A stretch of 64,000 nucleotides of DNA from Nigerium sp. (GTDB lineage Bacteria; Actinomycetota; Actinomycetes; Propionibacteriales; Propionibacteriaceae), in NCBI GenBank assembly GCA_016711325.1, contig JADJTH010000010.1:1-64000 (forward strand), given 5' to 3'. The position numbers and the translations under genes were made by a program. This document shows positions 46,431 through 54,531 of this stretch, in pieces (position 1 is the stretch's first letter; every line of letters starts with the position of its first letter). The notes beneath the pieces are model-generated. The model was not told where the DNA came from, ran no database searches, and worked only from the letters and a program-made list of their open reading frames with translations.

Positions 46431-46934
46431 TCAATCGACATAGCGGGCGAGTGCCTTGACCGGCACCATCAGGTGGAGCTCCTCCACAGGCGACTGCAAG
46501 AAGTCGCCATTTCGCAGATAGAACTCCTTGGCCGTCTCATCCCGGCAGTGGACGAGCACGGCCGCCGCACCAATGCTCGCGCTGAGTTGAACCGCCCGGA
46601 GCAGTGCGTCCCGGAGGAGTTCCCAGCCGAGCCCCTCGCCTTGGAAGGACTGGTCCACGGCAAGACGCGCCAGCAGGATGCAGGGAATCTGGGAGGGACG
46701 TCCCCTCTGCATCTCCGCCGGCACGTCGAGCTTGGCCACAGCCGACATGGTGATCGCGTAGTAGCCGACAACACGGTCGCCATCGGTGATGACGTAGGTG
46801 ATGGCGTTGTTTGCCTGCTGGTTCTGCCACGAGAACTTGAGCAGCCACTCGTCAAGTTCCGCGGCGCCGCTGACGAAGCCGTCACGCTTGTCGCCACGCT
46901 CCAGCTTCCGAGGACCGGTGAACTCAGTCGGCAT
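46431..46934 (-). CDS. GNAT acetyltransferase toxin (TacT-like)
   Basis: A 167-residue acetyltransferase: GFVSGAAELDEWLLKFSWQNQ, the acetyl-CoA loop LAVDQSFQGEGLGWELLRDAL, and FYLRNGDFLQSP. TacT-type toxins acetylate the amino group of charged tRNAs and halt translation. I chose the ATG at 46934 since the antitoxin stop overlaps it by 11 bases. The 3' end overlaps the tail of the third restriction gene by 13 bases, tail to tail. Confidence 0.9.
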   Translation of the reverse strand: MPTEFTGPRKLERGDKRDGFVSGAAELDEWLLKFSWQNQQANNAITYVITDGDRVVGYYAITMSAVAKLDVPAEMQRGRPSQIPCILLARLAVDQSFQGEGLGWELLRDALLRAVQLSASIGAAAVLVHCRDETAKEFYLRNGDFLQSPVEELHLMVPVKALARYVD

Positions 46935-47220
46935 TGCTTGCGAACCGCGAACGGCGGGCAAACAACCGATCGAACTTACTCGTGGATGGCAACGGCGCGT
47001 CGAGCAGACGCACGAATTCCGCGAACTGCTCGTCGGACGCTGTGAACCAGCGCCGATCCGCGAGGACACGCTCGGCCTGATCGACAGCGCTCCCCAGGAT
47101 GAAGTCGGTCAGCGAGTGATCAGTTGCCTCGGCGGCGCGGCGCAACAGCGCCTTCTGACGTTCGGTCGCGCGGAGGTTGATGCTTTCGCTCTTGGCAGCT
47201 CGAGTCGTGATCTCGGACAT
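46924..47220 (-). CDS. DUF1778 ribbon-helix-helix antitoxin (TacA-like)
   Basis: A 98-residue antitoxin: SESINLRATERQKALLRRAAEATD is the ribbon-helix-helix DNA-binding part, and the C-terminal helices (ADRRWFTASDEQFAEFVRLL) bind the toxin. The ATG at 47220 is preceded by AAAGGG. It is upstream of and overlaps the GNAT gene, as is standard for tacAT. A TGTATACA palindrome lies 28 bp upstream. Confidence 0.9.
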   Translation of the reverse strand: MSEITTRAAKSESINLRATERQKALLRRAAEATDHSLTDFILGSAVDQAERVLADRRWFTASDEQFAEFVRLLDAPLPSTSKFDRLFARRSRFASNAD

Positions 47221-47247
47221 GGTGAATCCCTTTCGCCGTACGGACAT

Positions 47248-47255
47248 TGTATACA
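47248..47255. promoter_or_regulatory. TGTATACA palindrome, candidate TacA operator
   Basis: A perfect 8-bp palindrome in an AT-rich spot just upstream of the antitoxin gene. On the minus strand it overlaps a TATACA/TACAAT sequence suited to a -10 element, so binding by the antitoxin would repress the operon. Confidence 0.4.
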
Positions 47256-47344
47256 CAGATGAGGACGGGCGGTCAAGGCCGCCTCCACGGTCTGTGGGCA
47301 CCCGAACTCGCAGTGGTGTCGGTCCGAACCGGCATGATGTCCTG

Positions 47345-50104
47345 ATGGAGTACACCGACGCGCAGCGGACCGCCATCGCCTGCTGGGACCGAAACTTGCA
47401 GATCATCGCGTGCGCCGGCTCGGGCAAGACGGACGTAGTGTCCCGGCGGATCGCCGAGCTGCTCCTGCTGCACGGCGTGCAGCCAGCCCACATCGTCGCA
47501 TTCACCTTCACGGAGAAGGCCGCGGCCGAGCTGAAGGACCGGGTGCTGCGCCGGATCCAGGACGCCGGCGGCTCGACGCTCGGGCTGGCCGAGATGTTCA
47601 TCGGGACCATGCACGCGTACTGCCTCGACATCTTGCAGCGGCACGTACCGGAGACGTTCCGCTACCGCGTCCTGACCGAGGTCACGAACCGGCTCTTCAT
47701 CGACCGACACAGCAGGGAGTCTGGTCTGACGACCTGCCCCGTCACGTCCGCCAAGGTCACGCGGCTGCGCCGCTACCAGGACTCCAAGCTGTACCAGTCC
47801 GTCCTGTCGCTGCTCCGGGAAGATGACGTCGTCGATGACGCGGTGCCGGCGGGGGTGTGGGAGTCCTTCACGCAGTACATCCACCTGCTCGGCAAGAAGT
47901 CGTACTTCGACTACACGGCGATGATCCAGTTGGCCGTCGAACTGCTCGAGTCCGAGGACGACCCTGTCGCGGACATGATCCGCGGCCACGTGCACGGAGA
48001 CCTGAAGTACCTCGTGGTGGATGAATACCAAGACGTGAATCCCCTCCAGGAGCGCCTGATCCGCGCCCTGGCAGCGCACGGCGCCAACGTCTGTGTCGTG
48101 GGTGACGACGACCAGACCATCTATCAGTGGCGCGGCAGTGACGTGGGCAACATCCTGACCTTTGCCGATCGGTACCCGGACGTTGAGAGGGTGTTCCTCT
48201 CGGACAACTTCCGTTCCAGCCGGGGGGTTGTCGACCTTGGCCGGACCGTCGCAGAGAGCTTGCCCCTGGGCGCCCGGTTGCCCAAGGACATGGCCGCGGC
48301 CGGGCACCAGCAGTGGGCTCGCGGCGACCTGCTCGCCCTCTCCTTCGAGAGCCCCGAGGACGAGGCGTCCTGGATGTGCGACCGCATGGAGGAGCTCCGC
48401 GGCGTCCCCTTCACCGACGCCCCGGACGCGGACCCGCGCGGCCTGACGTGGTCGGACTTCGCCGTCCTCTACCGATCGGTCGCCCGCGACGCCGACCCTC
48501 TGGTGGACGAGCTGCGCCAGCGCAACATCCCGTACGTCGTCAAGGGCCTGAACCGGTTGTTCGACTCTCCCGAGATCCAGGCGGTCGTCACGGTGTTCGC
48601 TTACTTGGTGAGCGAGGTCGGAACCCAGACCGTGCAGCAGGCTTGGGAGGACGCCGAACTTGTTCCTCCCGGCCGCAACTGGACGGCCGCGTTCGCCGTC
48701 CTCGAGGGCGCTCGCGCAGTGCGGGACGGCAGCAGGTGGGGCGTCTACAACATCCAGCGCCTGTACCTCGACCTGTTGGAGGCGTTGGAGGTTCGCGAGG
48801 ACACCATCCCGGGCTCGCCAGAACGGGCCGAGCTCGTGTTCTACCAATTGGGCAAGTTCAGCCAGGCGATCTCCGACTTCGAGGAGATCCACTTCTCATC
48901 GTCCCCCACCGCGAAGTACCGGGCGTTCCGGGATTGGCTGCAGCACCAGGCGCCGGACTACTACGCCGAATCGGACGCCGACGTGGGCTACGCCCAACCG
49001 GACGCGGTCGTGATCTCCACGGTCCACCAGGCCAAGGGCATGCAGTACCCAGCCGTGTTCGTGCCTTGCCTGCGCAAGAACCGCTTCCCGTCCAAGCGAC
49101 AGGGCGGGCTGGGCGTCTTCCACGTCGTCCCTCAGGAAGCGGTGCCTTCGCCGGACCGCTACCGCGGCACGGTGGAGGACGAGACGCGCCTGTTCTACGT
49201 CGCGGTCACACGGGCCCAGAAGTACCTCGCGTTGAGTTTCTCGCCCGGGGGCAACCGGCTGTACAAAACTCCCTCGCCATTCCTGCAGTTGGCCACAGGG
49301 AACCAGTTCGTGTCGACGCGGGCCACGCCGGTGGCGCCCGATACCGACCGTCTCCCGCCGATGCCACGCCGGGAGACACCACAAGTCAGCCTGACGTTCT
49401 CAGAGTTGAAGTACATGTTCGACTGCCCCTACCAGTTCAAGATCAGGTTCCTGTACGGCTTCAATCCGCCCATCCACGAAGCGCTCGGTTACGGGAAGGG
49501 TCTGCACGACGCCCTCGCCGAGGTGCACAAGCGGGCAATCGACGGACAGTTGATGACGGCTGCGGACGCCGCGGACCTGGTCGAGCGTCATCTGCACACG
49601 CCCTACGCCTACCCAGCCTTGCGTGAGCAGTTGGTGAAGTCAGCCCAGCAGGCGATTGAGCGCTATTTCGGCGCCCACGGCGAGGAGCTTCCCAACACGG
49701 TCCACTCGGAGAAGCAGATCCAGGTCCACCTCGGCGACGGTGTGGTGGTCGATGGCCGTATCGACCTGATCCGGCGTCTCGACACCGACGAGGTCGCGGT
49801 CGTCGACTTCAAGTCGACCGAACGGGCCCAGCCCGAGGAGGTGACCCGCGATCAACTCCACGTCTACGCGCTCGGCTACCAAGAACTCGTCGGGCAGCAA
49901 CCCGACCTCATCGAAGTGCTCAACCTGGACGAACGGGGCAAGTCGGTGAGGGAGCAGGTTGAGGCGCCGCTCTTGGACGACGTCCGCCAGCGGGTCGTGG
50001 GGGCCGGCAACGCGCTGCGGATCAATGACCTGCCCCGGCACACGTCGTGGTGCACCCAGTGCGCCACCTGTGACGTGGCGGCCCTCTGCCGAACAAGGCC
50101 ATGA
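47345..50104 (+). CDS. UvrD-like helicase with C-terminal PD-(D/E)XK nuclease and Fe-S cysteines
   Basis: A 919-residue SF1A helicase: Q-motif and Walker A IIACAGSGKTDVVSRRI (20-36), DEYQDVNPLQ, GDDDQTIYQWRG, DNFRSSRGV, VSTVHQAKGMQ-like TVHQAKGMQYPAVF and FYVAVTRAQ. The last 250 residues are a RecB/AddB-type nuclease (VVDGRIDLIRR, EVAVVDFKSTE). Cysteines CPYQFK and the final CTQCATCDVAALC suggest a 4Fe-4S cluster like AddB or Cas4. Function may be DNA end processing or phage defence. The ATG at 47345 follows a long open lead and fits the family start. It is divergent from the TA pair. Confidence 0.9.
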   Translation: MEYTDAQRTAIACWDRNLQIIACAGSGKTDVVSRRIAELLLLHGVQPAHIVAFTFTEKAAAELKDRVLRRIQDAGGSTLGLAEMFIGTMHAYCLDILQRHVPETFRYRVLTEVTNRLFIDRHSRESGLTTCPVTSAKVTRLRRYQDSKLYQSVLSLLREDDVVDDAVPAGVWESFTQYIHLLGKKSYFDYTAMIQLAVELLESEDDPVADMIRGHVHGDLKYLVVDEYQDVNPLQERLIRALAAHGANVCVVGDDDQTIYQWRGSDVGNILTFADRYPDVERVFLSDNFRSSRGVVDLGRTVAESLPLGARLPKDMAAAGHQQWARGDLLALSFESPEDEASWMCDRMEELRGVPFTDAPDADPRGLTWSDFAVLYRSVARDADPLVDELRQRNIPYVVKGLNRLFDSPEIQAVVTVFAYLVSEVGTQTVQQAWEDAELVPPGRNWTAAFAVLEGARAVRDGSRWGVYNIQRLYLDLLEALEVREDTIPGSPERAELVFYQLGKFSQAISDFEEIHFSSSPTAKYRAFRDWLQHQAPDYYAESDADVGYAQPDAVVISTVHQAKGMQYPAVFVPCLRKNRFPSKRQGGLGVFHVVPQEAVPSPDRYRGTVEDETRLFYVAVTRAQKYLALSFSPGGNRLYKTPSPFLQLATGNQFVSTRATPVAPDTDRLPPMPRRETPQVSLTFSELKYMFDCPYQFKIRFLYGFNPPIHEALGYGKGLHDALAEVHKRAIDGQLMTAADAADLVERHLHTPYAYPALREQLVKSAQQAIERYFGAHGEELPNTVHSEKQIQVHLGDGVVVDGRIDLIRRLDTDEVAVVDFKSTERAQPEEVTRDQLHVYALGYQELVGQQPDLIEVLNLDERGKSVREQVEAPLLDDVRQRVVGAGNALRINDLPRHTSWCTQCATCDVAALCRTRP

Positions 50105-50214
50105 GTGCAGACTGCAAGGTCGGTGGGCGTCGGGCAGGAACAGTCGACACCGCGTCCGGCTCACCAATCCCTTGTCCGCCAGCGCGCTGCGCAGGACTGG
50201 CTGGCGCCACGCTG

Positions 50215-50250
50215 TCCGTGGAGAGCCTTCTCCGTCACTTCTGGATAGTG
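50215..50250 (+). promoter_or_regulatory. Shared 36-bp element, copy before the excisionase
   Basis: Reads CCGTGGAG, nine bases, CGTCACTTCTGG, three bases, GTGA. It is 44 bases upstream of the excisionase ATG and matches the copy at 31071 at 29 of 36 positions. Confidence 0.55.
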
Positions 50251-50294
50251 AGGGCGCGCTGTGACGTCCACCGAATCCACCCCGAGGAGGGTCA

Positions 50295-50534
50295 ATGACC
50301 GCTCAGACGATCCGCAGGACGAAGAAGTCGACGAGCACCAACCCGGACCGGCAGCCGAAGTGGTTGTCCTACCCGGAGGCATCGGAGCTGTGCACCTTGT
50401 CGGTGCGTTCGCTGAAGCGCCTCACGCAGGCTGGCAAGCTGCCCTGCTACGTGGTGGGTGGCAAGGTGCTGAGGCTGAAGGCGTCCGACGTCGAGGCGCT
50501 GATCGTGCCTGCTGACGAGTGCTGCGGCTGGTAG
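50295..50534 (+). CDS. xis: Excisionase-like small HTH protein
   Basis: A 79-residue protein with a winged MerR-like helix (WLSYPEASELCTLSVRSLKRL, then KLPCYVVGGKVLRLKASDVEAL). This is the typical Xis that sits beside the integrase of actinobacterial integrative elements and bends DNA for excision. GAGGAGG is about eight bases before the ATG. It converges with the integrase gene and is under one copy of the shared element. Confidence 0.85.
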   Translation: MTAQTIRRTKKSTSTNPDRQPKWLSYPEASELCTLSVRSLKRLTQAGKLPCYVVGGKVLRLKASDVEALIVPADECCGW

Positions 50535-50568
50535 CCGGCGGCCTTCGACTGCCTGCCCCGGGCGCCTG

Positions 50569-51918
50569 TCATTGACCGGCGTTCGGGGCAGCGCTGTGTC
50601 CGACAGTGGGGGTCGGTGCGGCCGCGGGTTCTGGTGTGGCGAGGGCGGCCATGCGTTTGGCGAGGTCCTTCTTCCGGTCGTTGACGGCCTCTTGGTAACG
50701 CATGGCGACGTGGATGTCGCTGTGGCCGGCGAACTGCATGAGCTCCTTGGTGGTGGCTCCGCTGATGGCGGCCATGGTGGCGGCGAAGTGTCGGAGGTCG
50801 TGGAAGCGGAAGTCGGGGCGTCCGATCTGGTGTCGGGCCTTGTAGAAGCCGTTGCCGGGGTGCTTCTGCCTGCCCCTACGGTCGAAGCGAGGTGCGTGCC
50901 CGTAGACCTGTCCCGGGGTGAGCGGCCGTCCGTCGGTGCCGGGGAACACCAGCGCGTCGGGGTCGCTTCGTGTGTAGGTGGCGAGGTGCTGATGCACGTC
51001 CTCGATGAGGTGGGGTGGTAGGTAGATCGTCCGGTGCCCGGCAAGGGACTTGGGGGTGGTCAGGAGGCGTTCGCCGGCGACGGTGACTGCCGCCTGTTCG
51101 ACGGTGATGGTGCCTTCGGTGAGATCCTCGCTGAGGAAGATGTCGCGGCGGCGGAGGCCGGTGAGTTCGCCGAACCGCAGGCTGCACCAGGCGGCGAGGA
51201 GCACCATCAGGCGGTGCTGGGGCCGCATGGCGTCGGCGAGTTCCTGGACTTGGGCGACGGTGAGGAGGTTGATCTCCTTGGGGACGGCGCGGGAGGTGGC
51301 TCCTTCGACGCTGACGGGGGATTCCTTGACCAGCTTGCGTGCCACGGCGGTGCGGAAGATGGCCTTGAGCAGCGAGTAGGCGTGGGTGCGCATGGTCGGT
51401 GCGTCCGGTCGAGAGTGGTACCAGCGCTCGACGTCGGCGGTGGTGATCGAGGTCAGGGGCAGGTCGTGGAACAGTGCGAACCAGCGCTCGTGGATGTCGA
51501 GGTAGTGCTCCTTGGAGCGGTCCTTCAGGGGGCGCCCTCTGACCAGCCGCTTCTCGATCCATTCCCGGGCGAACTCGTCGAAGGTGATTGCCTCTGCCTC
51601 TGCGAGCTTGCGGCGCACGGCCGGCGGCGTCCACTCTCCGCGCTCGATCAGGCCGAGCTCCTGGGCCAACCATCCTTGGGCGCGGATCTCGTTCGAGAAC
51701 GTCATCCCGGCTGTGTGGTACTTGCGATCAGGGCCCTTGTAACGGACGGCGAACCGGTTGCCGGTTCGGAGTAAAGTCCCAAATGAGCGGTATCGCGTTC
51801 CCTTAACCGGCCCCGGACGCTTCCTCGCCGTATCCGAGGAATCCTCCTCTCCTCGAATAGTGTGTATCTTCCGTGTATCTTCGCGGTCTCGATCGGCTCT
51901 CGATGCCCGTCCGGTCAT
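50569..51918 (-). CDS. int: Tyrosine integrase of the integrative element
   Basis: A 449-residue integrase if ATG 51918 (MTGRASRADRD) is used; the open frame begins at 52005. An AP2-like arm-binding domain (RFAVRYKGPDRKYHTAG) is followed by a SAM-like core-binding part (FDEFAREWIEKRLVRG) and the catalytic domain: SLRFGELTGL (Arg), a Lys in TTPKSLAGHRTI, HDLRH (His-x-x-Arg), GHSDIHVAMRYQ (His and nucleophile Tyr). It lies beside the tRNA-like attachment site, so it probably inserts the element into a tRNA gene. Confidence 0.95.
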   Translation of the reverse strand: MTGRASRADRDREDTRKIHTIRGEEDSSDTARKRPGPVKGTRYRSFGTLLRTGNRFAVRYKGPDRKYHTAGMTFSNEIRAQGWLAQELGLIERGEWTPPAVRRKLAEAEAITFDEFAREWIEKRLVRGRPLKDRSKEHYLDIHERWFALFHDLPLTSITTADVERWYHSRPDAPTMRTHAYSLLKAIFRTAVARKLVKESPVSVEGATSRAVPKEINLLTVAQVQELADAMRPQHRLMVLLAAWCSLRFGELTGLRRRDIFLSEDLTEGTITVEQAAVTVAGERLLTTPKSLAGHRTIYLPPHLIEDVHQHLATYTRSDPDALVFPGTDGRPLTPGQVYGHAPRFDRRGRQKHPGNGFYKARHQIGRPDFRFHDLRHFAATMAAISGATTKELMQFAGHSDIHVAMRYQEAVNDRKKDLAKRMAALATPEPAAAPTPTVGHSAAPNAGQ

Positions 51919-52022
51919 GCGGTGGATGATAGCCCGATGAGAGGTAAAATTGCTAGTGGATGCATGATTGGCCCGCTCTGTCACGCCGTGTCCGGTAGAG
52001 GTCACATTGGTCTCGTCACAAA

Positions 52023-52044
52023 TTCAAGTCCAGTTAGGCCCACC
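52023..52044 (+). other. Probable attachment site: 3' end of a tRNA-Ile gene
   Basis: TTCAAGTCCAGTTAGGCCC followed by ACC matches the T-loop and 3' acceptor strand of an actinobacterial tRNA-Ile(GAT). No matching acceptor 5' strand (GGGCCTA) or body lies upstream, so this is a fragment and not a gene. It sits about 100 bases from the start of the integrase frame, where an att site is expected. The element would extend leftward from here. Confidence 0.55.
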
Positions 52045-52186
52045 CATGGATTCCCACTCCCACTAGGGGAGATACGCAAGATCTCCTCTCGGGTGAGGAG
52101 GTTTAGAGACCTGGCGAGCTGATCGCTCACGGCCGCCATGTGAGGTTCCCCCCGGATCGTGGAGGCATCAGCTATAAGGAGTAGCT

Positions 52187-52477
52187 ATGCCTGAGAAGCG
52201 CAAGAAGTACGATCCGGAGTTCCGTGAGGGAGCGGTCCGGATTGTTGAGGAAACAAACAAGCCGATCGCGCAGGTGGCCCGGGATCTGGGGGTGAACGAG
52301 GGCACGCTGGGGAACTGGGTGAACCAGGCCCGCGCCGCCCGGGAGGGTCACGGCGAGCTGGCCAAGGACGATTATGAGGAGCTGCGCCGGCTCCGGGCCG
52401 AGGTCGCCGAGCTCCGGATGGAGCGTGATGTCCTCAAGCGTTCCGTGGTCTTGTGGGTGAAGGAGGCGACGAAGTGA
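52187..52477 (+). CDS. IS3 transposase OrfA
   Basis: A 96-residue helix-turn-helix protein (RKKYDPEFREGAVRIVEETN, VARDLGVNEGTLGNWVNQ) with a leucine-zipper tail (ELRRLRAEVAELRMERDVL). AAGGAG lies seven bases before the ATG. It overlaps orfB, the usual setting for a frameshift product. Confidence 0.95.
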   Translation: MPEKRKKYDPEFREGAVRIVEETNKPIAQVARDLGVNEGTLGNWVNQARAAREGHGELAKDDYEELRRLRAEVAELRMERDVLKRSVVLWVKEATK

Positions 52478-53397
52478 GCGTGGCACGCTTCATCGCTGAC
52501 CAGAAGACCTTCTGGCGGGTGCCCGTCGCGGTGTGCTGTGCCCTGCTCGGGGTCAGCGTGTCGTGGTTCTACAAGTGGTGGCCCCGTGCCCAGGTGGGCG
52601 GCCCGAGCACGAAACGGGCCCGGCGCCGGGCCGAGGTCGACGCCGCGGTGAAGACCGGGTTCGACGCGGCTCGGGGGTTGCACGGCTCGCCGCGGCTGAC
52701 CGCTGACCTGCGGGATGCCGGGTGGACGATCTCGGAGAAGACGGTGGCCGACTCGATGGCCCGCCAAGGCCTTGTGGCAAGGCGGATCAGGCGTCGGAAC
52801 GGTCTGACCAAGCAGGATCGGACCGCGCCGAAGTTCCCTGACCTGTTGAAGCGGGACTTCACCGCCGAGGCGCCGAACTGCCGCTGGGTTGGCGACATCA
52901 CCGAGATTCCCACCGACCACGGCAAGCTGTACCTGGCGACCGTGATCGACCTGTACAGCCGCCGTCTCCTGGGTGCCGCCACCGGCCTGCACCCGGACGC
53001 GCAGCTGGCCTGCGCTGCGATCACGATGGCCGTCGCGACCCGGGGCGGCAAGGCCGCGATCTGGCGAGACGACGAGGCGTAGCGGGTGGTGTTCCACACC
53101 GACCGAGGCTCGACCTACACCGCGAAGTCGTTCACCAAGTTGTGCCGCAAGCTGGGCATCCGCCAGTCGATGGGCCGGGTCGGGTCCTGCTTCGACAACG
53201 CCGCCGCCGAGGCGTTCTTCTCCTCCCTGGAATGGGAGGTGCTGTCCCGGCACCGGTTCGCAGACACCCGACACGCCCAGGCCGTCGTGCTCGAGTGGTG
53301 CTACGGCTTTTACAACCACACCCGCCGGCACAGCAGCGCTGGCATGATGGCCCCCATCACCTACGAGACCACCGCCCTCAACCGAGAAGCGGCATAA
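52474..53397 (+). pseudogene. IS3 transposase OrfB with internal amber stop
   Basis: The rve-type DDE integrase has WVGDITEIP (first Asp), FHTDRGSTY (second Asp) and AAAEAFFSSLEWE (Glu). An in-frame TAG at 53080-53082 (RDDEA-stop-RVVFHTD) sits where relatives have Glu, a single G-to-T change from GAG. The two halves are otherwise in the same frame. The element is thus probably unable to move by itself. Confidence 0.9.
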
Positions 53398-53992
53398 GGA
53401 ACCCTCCACGGTTCGGGGTGAACCTCAATGCGAGGTACTTCCACCCGGTCGGGGTGTACACCGACACGCCGCCGGACGCCCCGGCGATGTAGCAGACCCG
53501 GCCCTCGGTCGGGTCGGGGATCGCGAGGTCGCGGGCGGCCTCGTCCGCGAACGGCACCACTGTGAGGACGCCGGCGTCGGTGTGTTCGCTGTCGCCGAGC
53601 TGGCGGAGTTTCTCGGCGAGGACGGCTTTTGACTGGTCGGGCCGTAGCAGGTCGCATTCGAGGCGCACGATCCGGTCGAGGGTGGTGATGTCCTCGACGC
53701 GTTCGGCGTCGGTGACCCCGCGGCCGTACATGAGGGTGAGTGCGCGCCGTTGCCCGGCGAACGTCTCGCGTGCCTGCGGCAGGTCGCCAAGGTACACGGC
53801 GGCGACCTCATCGTGCCCGACCGCGCCGCAACGGCGGACCCTGGCGACCGAGATCGCACATGCGTTCAGCGTCCCGACGAAGCGCCTCGGCTGCGCTCCC
53901 GGCTGGCTAGGGATGTTGCTCCGCCGTTGCGTCGAGTCCGTCGACTCGCTGTCCGGGAGATGGTGGACACTCGTGGCCCAACAGAGGGCCAC
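53378..53992 (-). pseudogene. Phage-like protein whose last codons were hit by IS3
   Basis: The frame contains AAVYLGDLPQARETFAGQ, then VEDITTLDRIVRLECDLL and a segment VVPFADEAARDLAIPDP ... RVCYIAGASGGVSVYTPTGW, which resembles small phage structural or tail-fibre modules. The IS3 target lies four codons before the original end: removing it gives a product ending KYLAWRP and a stop at 52127. With the IS, twelve or so foreign residues are added. The N terminus is uncertain; the first 45 codons of the open frame look non-coding. Confidence 0.4.
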
Positions 53993-54531
53993 GCGTGTCC
54001 GCTATGTTCGCGAGAGTCAGCTCACCGCGCTGAACTCCGCCGTGGGCCTACTCGGGGTCGGGCCTCACGCGTCAGGACCAAGGAAGGACGACGATTCCGT
54101 CCGCGTCGAGCGGGTCTGGCGTTGGCTTCATGACGCGGTTCTTCTCCGTCTCCCATGACGCTCGTCGGCTCGCGTCTCCCACGCTACCCGCGATGACGGC
54201 CTCAGCCCGGCGTCACCACGGACGAACATGAGACGGTTGGCGGGACCCCCGGATGGCTGCTACGTTCCTCGCCATGACCGCACACATGGTTCGAACCGGC
54301 GCCCTTCGCCGCGACCTGTGTTGTCTGTGTCCGGCGTCCTGTTGATCTCTTCTCTCGAGATCGCGCGCCCCGTCCGGCGGTAACCCTCAGGGGCCGGAAC
54401 CCATTCTTCATCGCCTTCCCCTGAGCGAAACCGGTCCCCCGCGACGTCACAGCGAGCACACGCACCCACATCGCCTACTACACCTCTCGGATTACCGAGA
54501 TATCGATCGACCTCATCCAAGGAGCACTTCC
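53993..54531. promoter_or_regulatory. Upstream region of the sulfate transporter operon
   Basis: No gene is convincing here. Two inverted repeats stand out. CTCAGGGG (54386) and CCCCTGAG (54418) flank 24 bases and may form a leader hairpin. TCTCGG-ATTA-CCGAGA (54485-54500) is a perfect repeat 31 bases before the cysP ATG and is a good candidate operator, possibly for the Rrf2 regulator encoded downstream. Confidence 0.4.

Larger units (their letters stand above)
42447..46443 (+). pseudogene. Third gene of the Res-Mod operon, interrupted by IS21
   Basis: The ATG at 42447 overlaps the methylase stop (ATGA). After five codons (MSAPQ) an IS21 element intervenes at 42462-45105. Removing it and one CCCCAG duplication continues straight into SEVDPQLVEAALQLFAQS and 448 residues in all, ending at 46443. 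I do not recognise the family. The protein is soluble, with a C-terminal TPR-like helical part (EGRLDDARSQARRAWESYPG) and no catalytic motif that I can name. Position and overlap suggest that it belongs to the restriction system, perhaps as a regulator or accessory subunit. The body could still be translated from an internal start. Confidence 0.75.
52141..53427 (+). mobile_element. IS3-family insertion sequence, 1287 bp
   Basis: Starts TGAGGTTCCCCCCGGA at 52141 and ends with the imperfect complement (CCGTGGAGG in the inner arms, ends TGAGGTTC) at 53427. A 3-bp ATG duplication flanks it (52138-52140 and 53428-53430). It contains orfA and orfB in the usual arrangement and was inserted into the last codons of a minus-strand gene. 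Confidence 0.9.

Noticed and set aside
50101..50298. A 65-codon plus frame starting in the UvrD stop
   Set aside because: It has no RBS or family match and runs through the shared 36-bp element, so it is more likely leader sequence.
54280..54300. GGTTCGAACC like the T arm of a tRNA
   Set aside because: The sequence on either side does not pair into a T stem or acceptor stem on either strand.
54361..54450. GGTAACCCTC within a structured leader, suggesting a SAM-type riboswitch before cysP
   Set aside because: Only the short core resembles GGCAACC. The flanking P1 helix and the GAGGGA/GGCCC parts of known SAM riboswitches are not present.
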